DNA of 64,000 nucleotides from an uncultured Clostridium sp. (GTDB lineage Bacteria > Bacillota > Clostridia > Lachnospirales > Lachnospiraceae), in NCBI GenBank assembly GCA_946498245.1, contig CAMMNN010000011.1, positions 1 through 64,000 on the forward strand. Reading direction: 5' to 3'. Below, piece by piece: positions 52,026 to 59,619 of this stretch. A program made the translations under genes and the position numbers. Within the stretch, counting starts at the first letter, position 1. Each line of letters begins with the position of its first letter. A model generated the notes under the pieces. It did not search any database and had not been told where the DNA came from. It saw nothing but the letters and a program-made list of their open reading frames with translations.

Positions 52026-53486
52026 TTGGACGATAAAGAGAAAGAGCTGACCATAAATTCCGGAGAAACTCCAAAGGATGAAGTCATAGAAGGAAAAACA
52101 GAAAAGGACGGGGCGAAAGGCCCGGAAGACAAGGAAACGGAAGATCGGTACGAAAAGGTCTGCTATATGTGCCGCCGTCCGGAGAGCAAGGCCGGCCCCA
52201 TGATCACTATGCCGGGAAATCTCTGCCTGTGCAGCGACTGTATGCAGAAGGCCTTTGATTCCATCAGTACCAGCGGCATGGATTTTTCCAGAATCCAGGG
52301 AATGCCGTACATGAACCTGAATCTCAATGATTTGATGCAGAATGTACCGGAAAACATAGAGATCCCCAAGAAACAGAAAATTAAAAAGAAATCTGGCGCG
52401 GCTCCGGCCCTGACCATGAAAGACATTCCGGCTCCCCACCTGATAAAAGCAAAACTGGACGAGTATGTCATTGGCCAGGATCAGGCAAAAAAAGTTATGT
52501 CGGTAGCGGTTTATAACCATTATAAGAGGGCTTTGGTGGACTGGAAAAAGGATTCCAAAGAGGATGAGGTCATTATTGAAAAATCAAATATACTAATGAT
52601 TGGCCCTACCGGAAGCGGAAAGACCTACCTGGTAAAGACCCTGGCCAAGCTTTTAGATGTGCCCTTAGCCATTGCGGACGCTACCTCCCTGACGGAAGCA
52701 GGTTATATCGGCGACGATATTGAGAGCGTAGTTTCAAAGCTTTTGGCGGCTGCGGACAATGATGTGGAACGGGCTGAGAGAGGTATTATCTTTATTGACG
52801 AGATCGACAAAATCGCTAAAAAGAAGGAGACAAATACCAGAGACGTCAGCGGGGAGTCGGTACAGCAGGAGCTTTTAAAGCTTCTGGAGGGAAGCGTGGT
52901 GGAAGTGCCGGTGGGTTCCAACCAGAAAAACGCTATGACGCCTACCGCCACAGTCAATACGGACAATATCCTGTTTATCTGCGGCGGAGCATTCCCGGAT
53001 TTGGAAAATATTATAAAAGAACGGCTGACGAAAAAATCCTCCATGGGCTTTAACAGCTCTCTCAAGGACAGTCTGGATGAAGAGCCGGATTTGTTCCAGT
53101 ACGTAACTAACGACGATTTGCGGGCCTTCGGCATGATACCGGAATTTTTAGGCCGGCTGCCTGTGACGGTTACCTTAAAGCCTTTAAGTGAGGAAATGCT
53201 GGTCCGGATCCTGAAGGAACCCAAAAACGCCATTCTTAAACAGTATGAAAAGCTGCTGGCTATGGATGAGGTGAAGCTGGTATTTGAGGAAGAGGCCCTC
53301 TCCTGGATTGCAGAAGAGGCCATTAAGCGCAAAACAGGCGCCAGAGCTTTGCGGGCCATTTTAGAGGAATTTATGCTGGACATTATGTTTGAGATCCCCA
53401 AAGACCCCGATATTGGCTCTGTGGTGATCACCCGCCCCTATCTGGAAAAAACCGGCGGACCGCTGGTTCAGATGCGGGGAATGTAG
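52026..53486 (+). CDS. clpX: ClpX-like AAA+ unfoldase with variant loops
   Basis: A 486-residue ClpX-family ATPase. It has the N-terminal zinc-binding domain (CYMC at 46-49 and CSDC at 69-72), then Walker A GPTGSGKT, Walker B IIFIDEID, pore loop GYIGDD and sensor-type GARALRAILEE. ClpX unfolds tagged proteins and feeds them to ClpP. It departs from usual ClpX: the RKH loop region reads SNQKNAMTP, and the site for the ClpP-contacting IGF loop reads SSMGF. It may be a paralog rather than the main ClpX. It starts at TTG after GAGGAG. No clpP lies nearby. Confidence 0.82.
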   Translation: MDDKEKELTINSGETPKDEVIEGKTEKDGAKGPEDKETEDRYEKVCYMCRRPESKAGPMITMPGNLCLCSDCMQKAFDSISTSGMDFSRIQGMPYMNLNLNDLMQNVPENIEIPKKQKIKKKSGAAPALTMKDIPAPHLIKAKLDEYVIGQDQAKKVMSVAVYNHYKRALVDWKKDSKEDEVIIEKSNILMIGPTGSGKTYLVKTLAKLLDVPLAIADATSLTEAGYIGDDIESVVSKLLAAADNDVERAERGIIFIDEIDKIAKKKETNTRDVSGESVQQELLKLLEGSVVEVPVGSNQKNAMTPTATVNTDNILFICGGAFPDLENIIKERLTKKSSMGFNSSLKDSLDEEPDLFQYVTNDDLRAFGMIPEFLGRLPVTVTLKPLSEEMLVRILKEPKNAILKQYEKLLAMDEVKLVFEEEALSWIAEEAIKRKTGARALRAILEEFMLDIMFEIPKDPDIGSVVITRPYLEKTGGPLVQMRGM

Positions 53487-53499
53487 AAGCTATTCCCGC
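53474..53499. terminator. hairpin across the convergent clpX-like and S8 protease stops
   Basis: TGCGGGGAAT (53474-53481 region) pairs with ATTCCCGCA (53492-53500 region) with one bulged G. It covers both stop codons. There is no strong U-tract, so it is a moderate bidirectional terminator candidate. Confidence 0.4.
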
Positions 53500-55271
53500 A
53501 GCCAGAGAAAGGTATTGTACAGTTCCAGACTGCCGTATCCCCATTCCCGGTTGGGATAGGAAAAGGCGCGGCTTCTGGTTGCGCCGCGAATCAGGTAGGA
53601 ACGGACAGCGGCTTCGCTCATTCCCGGATCATTGCCCTCTACAATTCCCCAGGACATAAGGTTTGCAATGGCTCCGGCGGCAATGGCTGCAGCCACGGAG
53701 GTACCGGTTTTCCGGGTCATGGGAATAGAGGACGGGCTGATGCCGGAACGGTAAGCGGCTTCCGGAATCTTTCCAGGCCCGTAGACATCCACGCCGGGAG
53801 CTGCGATGTCCGGCTTGATGCGGTTATCCAAGGTGTAGCCGCGGCCGGAATGGAGGTAAATGTTTCCTCCCAGGTGATTGTATGCGCCGATGGTAATGGG
53901 ATTGGGCGTATTGCCGGGAGAAGTAATGGTAGTGTTGGGGTTGGGCCGAAGGAACACTGTATCAGGAGAGATAAAGCCCTCTATGGGGAGCCACATATGA
54001 AATTCTCCGTTAAAAATCTGGTTGCTGTAAACCCGTACTCTCCAGTCGCCGGGGACGGGATCTGCAAAGCGCATAAAAACAAGCTGCTTTCCGGAAGCGA
54101 TTTCCTGGGGGCGGTAATTGACCGTGATAATTGTAGGCTCCAGGAGAAAGGAAATAACAGCGCTGCTGGTAAGGGTCAGAGGAATCCGGCTGATTTCCTC
54201 ACCGCTGGGGGACACGAAGCCTACGGTGAAAATTTCCGGTGTGGATCCCCATAGTTCCAGGGTAAAGCCCTTTTCTCCGGCGCCTACCCGGATTTCCACT
54301 TCATCGGGGACGGAATCGTCAGGGGCCATGCCTACATAGTGATGGGACAGCCCTGTTTCATTGCCGGCGGCCACGACGGTGCAGATGCCTACGTACTGGC
54401 CAATATACCTGAGGGCATGGCTTAAAGGGGAAGCGCCTTCGTGGCTTCCGGAATTGGTACCCAGTCCCAGACATATGGTGAGGGGCATCTGATAGTATCT
54501 GGACAGCATACAGAGGTAGCGGATTCCCATAATAATATCGTTTTCCTGAAAGGCCTGGGCGTCAGAGGGAACGCAGAAAAATTCCCGGAGATAAGTTTTT
54601 GCGGGCTTCAGCTTTACGGCGGCGATGTAGGCCTGAGGGGCGGCTCCGGTAAAATCCTGTTCCGGTATGGGACTTCCGGCGGCGATTCCAGCCAGAAAAG
54701 AGCCGTGGCCGTCAGTGTCTGTGGTGGGAACGAGAGCCAGAGGATCCGGGGAGGCCAGAGCTTCATTGATCTGCTCCATGGTAAAGGCAGTGCCGTAATG
54801 GATGGGTTCGGAAGGATCGAGATAAGAAACTCCCGGAGGAATGGACTGGCCCTGGGGGCCGGCGGGATCCGGCAGAGTCTGATCCCAGATTCCCAGAATC
54901 CGCGTAGTCTTATTGGAATTTTGAAAGACAGGGCTGCGGTAGTCAATGCCGGTATCAATAAAACCTAAAATCGTGCCCCGACCCTGAAAACCCAGGGCAG
55001 GCTGCCGGAAAACGGAAAAAATACCGGAAGATTCCAGGGCGGAAGTGTCCATAAGGCCGTAAAGCTTGGGAATCGAATAATAAGGATATTTCTCCAGTGA
55101 GATGGGAAGAATATTTTCAGCAGGAACGTAAAGAATGGAATAACCGGGGAAAGCATAGTCGGCACAGGCGATGCCCTCCGGTTCGGGGGCAGGAAGGCGG
55201 CCCTCGCTTCCATAGCGATAGATAAAGTCAGCGTAATTTTCCGAGGCTGGATTGACAGTGCAGGGAATCAT
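53490..55271 (-). CDS. subtilisin-family (S8) serine protease
   Basis: A 593-residue protease. The triad is seen in GFIDTGIDYRSPVF (Asp), TDTDGHGSFLAGIAAG (His) and RKTGTSVAAAIAAGA (Ser), with oxyanion Asn in VVAAGNETGL. An inserted beta domain lies between the His and Ser parts, as in the CspA/CspB-like S8 proteases of Clostridia that act in spore germination. No signal peptide is seen. The start at 55271 is chosen because GGAG is 5 nt upstream; a 27-residue extension to 55352 would overlap the LspA leader. The exact role is not known; a germination or intracellular role is inference. Confidence 0.85.
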   Translation of the reverse strand: MIPCTVNPASENYADFIYRYGSEGRLPAPEPEGIACADYAFPGYSILYVPAENILPISLEKYPYYSIPKLYGLMDTSALESSGIFSVFRQPALGFQGRGTILGFIDTGIDYRSPVFQNSNKTTRILGIWDQTLPDPAGPQGQSIPPGVSYLDPSEPIHYGTAFTMEQINEALASPDPLALVPTTDTDGHGSFLAGIAAGSPIPEQDFTGAAPQAYIAAVKLKPAKTYLREFFCVPSDAQAFQENDIIMGIRYLCMLSRYYQMPLTICLGLGTNSGSHEGASPLSHALRYIGQYVGICTVVAAGNETGLSHHYVGMAPDDSVPDEVEIRVGAGEKGFTLELWGSTPEIFTVGFVSPSGEEISRIPLTLTSSAVISFLLEPTIITVNYRPQEIASGKQLVFMRFADPVPGDWRVRVYSNQIFNGEFHMWLPIEGFISPDTVFLRPNPNTTITSPGNTPNPITIGAYNHLGGNIYLHSGRGYTLDNRIKPDIAAPGVDVYGPGKIPEAAYRSGISPSSIPMTRKTGTSVAAAIAAGAIANLMSWGIVEGNDPGMSEAAVRSYLIRGATRSRAFSYPNREWGYGSLELYNTFLWLRE

Positions 55272-55383
55272 GGCATCTCCGGGTATCAAGGGATTGCTAT
55301 AGTATATGGCTTTCAAAAGCATAAAATTCGCTGGACGGAGAATGGGAAACATAGTAAAATCAAAAATAAAAGGCTATGAAAAA

Positions 55384-55902
55384 ATGAAGAGGGGTGGAAA
55401 CGTGATCTGGTTTGGTTTTAGCGCTGCGCTGGCCGCGCTGGATTTAGGACTGAAGGAATTAATTGAGGAGAGAGAGGAAAAGGACTTCCCTGTGGAACTT
55501 CCCGGAAGTAAAGGAAAAATTATGCTGCATAAAAGCCACAATGCCGGAATGCCCTTCGGCCTGCTGAAAGGCAAGCCGGAAATGGTCCGCCTGATTCCTG
55601 TGGCGGCTGCCTCATCCGTCTTTGGGGTATTGGCTTATTTGACCAATAAAAAGGGCCATTTTGCAGAAAAGACGGCTCTGGCTATGATTTTAGGAGGGGC
55701 CGCCAGCAATATCATAGACCGCTTCCGGAAAAATTACGTGGTGGATTACTTTAGTTTCCAGGTAAAAGGGCTGAAAAAGGTCATCTTCAATCTGGGAGAT
55801 ATGTTTATTTTTGCGGGATTCCTCCTTATGGCTGCTTCAGAAGGTGCTTCAGGATTAAAAAGAAGCCTGATGGAAAGAAGAACTCTGGCCAAAAAGGAAT
55901 AA
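55384..55902 (+). CDS. lspA: signal peptidase II-like protein (LspA)
   Basis: A protein of about 172 residues with four hydrophobic segments. The lipoprotein signal peptidase residues are visible: NAGMPFGLL (N-x-G), the first catalytic Asp in ASNIIDRF, VVDYFSF, and the second Asp in FNLGDMFIFAG. It cleaves the signal peptides of lipidated precursors at the membrane. The ATG at 55384 is chosen over 55306 because a TGC-TATAGT promoter at 55295-55303 would place transcription after 55306; GTG at 55402 (after AGGGG) is another option. The first segment is charged, and the long loop after residue 20 differs from typical LspA. It is divergent from the S8 protease. Confidence 0.75.
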   Translation: MKRGGNVIWFGFSAALAALDLGLKELIEEREEKDFPVELPGSKGKIMLHKSHNAGMPFGLLKGKPEMVRLIPVAAASSVFGVLAYLTNKKGHFAEKTALAMILGGAASNIIDRFRKNYVVDYFSFQVKGLKKVIFNLGDMFIFAGFLLMAASEGASGLKRSLMERRTLAKKE

Positions 55903-55935
55903 AAATTCCCCTTAGACGCGTCAGACGGTCGGATA

Positions 55936-55964
55936 TTGACAGAAAGTCGCAACTATTGTACAAT
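55936..55964 (+). promoter_or_regulatory. strong sigma-A-type promoter of the CNNM/CBS gene
   Basis: A perfect TTGACA (55936-55941) and TACAAT (55959-55964) are 17 bp apart, 32 bp before the TTG start at 55996. This is the best promoter match in the window. Confidence 0.75.
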
Positions 55965-55995
55965 CAGTACCAAAAACAAGAAGGAGTGATTTTTT

Positions 55996-57267
55996 TTGGA
56001 TCCGTCGTCTGACGTCGCGATACAAAGCGTGATTATACTCATTTTGCTGCTTTTGTCAGGATTTTTCTCATCTACAGAAACAGCGCTGACTACAGTAAAC
56101 AGGATTCGGATGCGGAATCTTGCGGAGGCAGGTTCAAAGCCGGCCATGTACGTAAACAAGGTGGTGGAGGACCAGGGCAAAATGCTTTCCGCAATCCTCA
56201 TTGGCAACAATATCGTAAATTTGTACGCATCTTCCATGGTCACCACTTTGGTAACGGGACTGTGGGGCAGTAAGGTGGTAGGCGTTGCCACCGGTGTCTT
56301 AACCCTTTTGATTCTTTTGTTTGGAGAGATAACGCCAAAAACCATGGCAACCCTTTCCGCCGATTCCATTGCCTTGAAAAACGGCCGGATTATTTATTAT
56401 CTGATGATTGTCCTGACTCCGGTGATTTTCATCATTAACCACCTGTCTATGGGCGTACTTCGGCTGATGAAAATAGATCCCAATAAAAAGCAGGAGGCCA
56501 TTACGGAAGACGAGCTGAGGACCATTGTGGAGGTCAGCCATGAGGAAGGGGTAATCGAAACCGAAGAAAAGAAAATGATTACCAATGTTTTCGACTTCGG
56601 GGATTCTCTGGCGAAAGACATTATGGTGCCCCGCATCAATATGGCTTTTATTGACGTAGAGGCGGATTACCAGGAATTAATTGAGAGTTTCCGGGAAAAC
56701 CGGTTTACCCGTATCCCCGTATACGAAGAGACAACAGACAATGTTATCGGCATCATCAATGTGAAGGATTTGCTGCTGCTGGAGGACTCGGAAAAGGAAC
56801 ATTTTTCTGTCCGTACCTATCTCCGCCAGCCCCTTTATACCTATGAATTTAAAAAGGTGGCGGAGCTGATGGTTGAGATGCGGAAGACCTCCAATAATAT
56901 CGTTATCGTTTTGGATGAATACGGCGCTACGGCGGGATTAATTACCCTGGAAGATATGCTGGAGGAGATTGTCGGAGAAATCAGAGACGAATACGACGAG
57001 GACGAAGAAGAGATCCTTACGGAAATCTCCCCTGACGAGTATGTAGCAGAGGGTTCCATGAAGCTGGACGATTTAAATGAAAGCCTTAATGTGGATTTGC
57101 AGTCCGAAGACTACGATTCCATAGGCGGGCTGGTTATTGGCCTTTTGGATCACCTTCCGGAAGAAGGGGAGTCCGTAGAGCATGAAGGCCTCAGGCTTGT
57201 AGTAGAAAAGATGGATAAAAACCGTATCGAAAAAATTCATATATACCGGCTGCCTGACAAAGAGTAG
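55996..57267 (+). CDS. CNNM/CorC-type membrane protein with CBS domains (hemolysin family)
   Basis: A 423-residue protein starting at TTG with GGAG 9 nt upstream. Residues 10-145 are the CNNM membrane domain with about four helices (LILLLLSGFFSSTETALTTV). Two CBS domains follow (MVPRINMAFIDVEADYQE and NNIVIVLDEYGATAGLITLE), then a CorC_HlyC domain (SIGGLVIGLLDHLPEEGE). Proteins of this group are linked to magnesium or other cation export. The ending KIHIYRLPDKE is typical. It is single-cistronic, ended by a terminator. Confidence 0.88.
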   Translation: MDPSSDVAIQSVIILILLLLSGFFSSTETALTTVNRIRMRNLAEAGSKPAMYVNKVVEDQGKMLSAILIGNNIVNLYASSMVTTLVTGLWGSKVVGVATGVLTLLILLFGEITPKTMATLSADSIALKNGRIIYYLMIVLTPVIFIINHLSMGVLRLMKIDPNKKQEAITEDELRTIVEVSHEEGVIETEEKKMITNVFDFGDSLAKDIMVPRINMAFIDVEADYQELIESFRENRFTRIPVYEETTDNVIGIINVKDLLLLEDSEKEHFSVRTYLRQPLYTYEFKKVAELMVEMRKTSNNIVIVLDEYGATAGLITLEDMLEEIVGEIRDEYDEDEEEILTEISPDEYVAEGSMKLDDLNESLNVDLQSEDYDSIGGLVIGLLDHLPEEGESVEHEGLRLVVEKMDKNRIEKIHIYRLPDKE

Positions 57268-57273
57268 CCTGAA

Positions 57274-57321
57274 AAGAGCCCTTGTTCCCCAAAGACAAAG
57301 CGGGGAGCGAGGGCTTTTGTG
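57274..57321 (+). terminator. intrinsic terminator of the CNNM/CBS gene
   Basis: AGAGCCCTTGTTCCCC pairs with GGGGAGCGAGGGCTTTTGT around a short AAAGACAAAG loop. A TTTTGTG tail follows. It is directly after the stop at 57267. Confidence 0.7.
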
Positions 57322-57354
57322 TCATAAGAAAGCGGCTGCCGGGGCAGCCGCGCT

Positions 57355-57714
57355 CTAGCTGGCCATGCCTCCGATGGTTCCTCCGGCGGCGCAGATTCCT
57401 AAAATCAGCAGGATTTGGCTGGTTTCGGCGGACAGGCCGCGGTTGATCAGGGAGGACATGACAAAAAGGATGATAAAGTAGCACAGCCCCACCAGAAAGC
57501 CCCAGAAAAAGCGGCGCTGACCAATGGATTTCCCGGCCAGGAAGCCGCCGAAGAAACAGGAAACAGCATAAATAATGTGGACAGCGGCGCTGACCTGGGA
57601 GGAACGGAGGCGGAACTGATACAGGGCAAAAGACAGAATCAGGAGGAGGACTCCGGTAGCGATGTAGGAAAAAAGAAGAGAACGGAGAACAGATGCAACG
57701 GGCTTGCGGGCCAT
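57355..57714 (-). CDS. TIGR04086-type small membrane protein
   Basis: A 119-residue membrane protein with four hydrophobic helices (about 12-30, 45-65, 70-88, 100-118), rich in Gly/Ala (CFFGGFLAGKSIGQRRFFWG). It fits the TIGR04086 family found beside SCIFF and YajC in Clostridia. The function is unknown. It is divergent from the SCIFF gene, sharing a 195-bp region. Confidence 0.7.
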   Translation of the reverse strand: MARKPVASVLRSLLFSYIATGVLLLILSFALYQFRLRSSQVSAAVHIIYAVSCFFGGFLAGKSIGQRRFFWGFLVGLCYFIILFVMSSLINRGLSAETSQILLILGICAAGGTIGGMAS

Positions 57715-57829
57715 AGGGCAGATACCTCTTTTCTATAAACGTTTGTCTGCTCCAGTATATTCCCGGGAAGGCCAGGTTATGACAGGCTGCCGCCCTCCTT
57801 TGGGGAAATCCGGCGGCAAAACAAAAGCC

Positions 57830-57858
57830 TTGCGAACAAAGGCCAGTTGTGTTATAAT
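57830..57858 (+). promoter_or_regulatory. sigma-A-type promoter of the SCIFF gene
   Basis: TTGCGA (57830-57835) and a perfect TATAAT (57853-57858), with a TGT extension, are 17 bp apart. It is about 50 bp before the 57910 start. Confidence 0.65.
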
Positions 57859-57909
57859 CGCAGAGACATTATGTACAATTTTTCATGAAAGATAGGAGGG
57901 CGTCTACGG

Positions 57910-58056
57910 ATGAAGCATGTAAAGACTTTAAATGCCAATACATTAAAGGAGTCCATGAAGAAGGGCGGATGCGGCGAGTGCCAGACTTCCTGCCAGTCTG
58001 CCTGCAAGACATCCTGCACAGTTGGCAATCAGGCCTGCGAGAACAGCAGCCGCTAA
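57910..58056 (+). CDS. SCIFF family RiPP precursor peptide (six cysteines in forty-five)
   Basis: A 48-residue peptide with six cysteines, in the order CGEC, SCQSAC, TSC, AC (residues 21-43). It is too short to be found by usual length cut-offs. The N-terminus MKHVKTLNANTLKESMKKGG is the leader typical of SCIFF. GGAGG stands 10 nt upstream. SCIFF peptides are modified by a radical SAM maturase, encoded here 142 bp downstream, that makes thioether bridges. The biological role of the product is unknown. Confidence 0.92.
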   Translation: MKHVKTLNANTLKESMKKGGCGECQTSCQSACKTSCTVGNQACENSSR

Positions 58057-58111
58057 GAGGGTAAGGCTGCCTTCCGGCCTAAAAAGACAGAGTGGAAGAA
58101 GCAGACGAGAA

Positions 58112-58142
58112 ACCCCTACGGTCTTCCAAGAACGTAGGGGGT
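58112..58142 (+). terminator. hairpin between SCIFF precursor and maturase genes
   Basis: ACCCCTACG pairs with CGTAGGGGGT around GTCTTCCAAGAA; a short T-rich tail (TATTTGTG) follows. It is probably an attenuator that lowers maturase transcription relative to precursor. Confidence 0.6.
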
Positions 58143-58197
58143 ATTTGTGTTTCAGCCCCTTTGTCCCAGGATACAGAACTAGATAAGGAGAATATCA

Positions 58198-59595
58198 GTG
58201 ATTCATCAATATATAAACAACGGATACTACATTGTCATGGATGTAAACAGCGGTTCCGTGCATTCTGTAGATCCTGTCTTTTACGATACCGTAAAAATTC
58301 TGGCGGAGGAGGCCGGGATTCCGGACATGGAAAAACCGGAAAAACTGCCTGAGAAAGCGGTCTGTCTGGTAAAAGAACGGCTGAAGGATTCCTATCCCCA
58401 GGAAGAGCTGGAAGAGGTTTTGGAAGACGTTCAGGAGCTTATTGACAGAGAGCAGTTATTTACGGAGGACATTTATAAAGAATACGTAGCGGATTTTAAA
58501 AAGCGCAAAACCGTTGTAAAGGCTCTGTGCCTGCACATTGCTCACGATTGTAATCTGGCTTGCCGGTACTGCTTCGCAGAAGAAGGAGAGTACCACGGCC
58601 GGAGAGCTATTATGAGCTATGAGGTGGGAAAAAAGGCTCTGGATTTCCTCATTGCCAATTCCGGAAAGCGGCGGCATCTGGAAGTAGACTTTTTCGGCGG
58701 CGAGCCCCTTTTAAACTGGGACGTGGTAAAACGCCTGGTGGAGTACGGCCGTTCCCAGGAAGAAAAGCACGATAAAAAATTCCGGTTTACCCTGACGACC
58801 AACGGCGTTTTATTAAACGACGAGATCATGGAGTTCTGCAATCGGGAAATGAGCAATGTGGTTTTAAGTCTGGACGGACGCAAAGAAGTCAATGACCGGA
58901 TGAGGCCCTTCCGAAACGGATCAGGCAGCTATGATCTCATTGTTCCGAAATTTCAGAAATTCGCGGAAAGCCGGGGAGAGAAGGACTACTTTGTCAGAGG
59001 AACCTTTACCCATGAAAACCTGGATTTTTCCAAAGACGTTCTTCATTTTGCAGATTTGGGATTTCAAAAAATGTCTGTGGAACCGGTGGTAGCGGAACCT
59101 CAGGAACCCTATGCCATTAAAGAAGAGGATCTGCCGCAGATTTTGGAAGAGTACGATAAGCTGGCGGCGGAATACGTAAAGCGGCACAAAGAGGGGAAAG
59201 GCTTTACCTTTTTCCACTTTATGATAGATTTAAAACAGGGGCCCTGTGTGGCAAAGCGGCTGTCCGGATGCGGTTCCGGCACAGAATATCTGGCCGTTAC
59301 GCCCTGGGGAGATCTGTATCCCTGTCACCAATTTGTCGGCAAAGAGGAATTTCTGCTGGGCAATGTAGATACAGGTGTCACCAATACAGCCCTTAGGGAC
59401 GAGTTTAAGCTCTGCAATGTCTATGCCAAAGAGAAATGCCGGAACTGCTTTGCCCGGTTTTACTGCAGCGGAGGCTGTGCGGCAAATTCTTACAATTTCC
59501 ATGGCTCTATTACAGATGCCTACGATATTGGCTGCGAGATGCAGAAAAAACGAATCGAATGTGCGGTTATGATTAAAGCCGCCCTGGAGGACTGA
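58198..59595 (+). CDS. radical SAM/SPASM thioether maturase of SCIFF
   Basis: A 465-residue radical SAM enzyme starting at GTG with AAGGAG 7 nt upstream. The SAM cluster motif CNLACRYC is at residues 118-125, followed by the GGEPLL motif in DFFGGEPLLN. The C-terminus is a SPASM domain with GCGSGTEYLAVTPWGDLYPC and CRNCFARFYCSGGCAANSYN supplying auxiliary cluster ligands. It is homologous to enzymes that form cysteine-to-alpha-carbon thioether crosslinks. It belongs with the SCIFF precursor gene just upstream. It is 24 bp before the SecDF gene, a conserved order in Clostridia. Confidence 0.94.
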   Translation: MIHQYINNGYYIVMDVNSGSVHSVDPVFYDTVKILAEEAGIPDMEKPEKLPEKAVCLVKERLKDSYPQEELEEVLEDVQELIDREQLFTEDIYKEYVADFKKRKTVVKALCLHIAHDCNLACRYCFAEEGEYHGRRAIMSYEVGKKALDFLIANSGKRRHLEVDFFGGEPLLNWDVVKRLVEYGRSQEEKHDKKFRFTLTTNGVLLNDEIMEFCNREMSNVVLSLDGRKEVNDRMRPFRNGSGSYDLIVPKFQKFAESRGEKDYFVRGTFTHENLDFSKDVLHFADLGFQKMSVEPVVAEPQEPYAIKEEDLPQILEEYDKLAAEYVKRHKEGKGFTFFHFMIDLKQGPCVAKRLSGCGSGTEYLAVTPWGDLYPCHQFVGKEEFLLGNVDTGVTNTALRDEFKLCNVYAKEKCRNCFARFYCSGGCAANSYNFHGSITDAYDIGCEMQKKRIECAVMIKAALED

Positions 59596-59619
59596 GAAGG
59601 AAAAAGGAGATAATCAACC

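Noticed and set aside
55306-55383. Longer N-terminus of the LspA-like protein
   Set aside because: A TGC-TATAGT promoter lies just upstream of 55306 and the extra residues are charged and unlike LspA; a start at 55384 or 55402 is preferred, though not certain.
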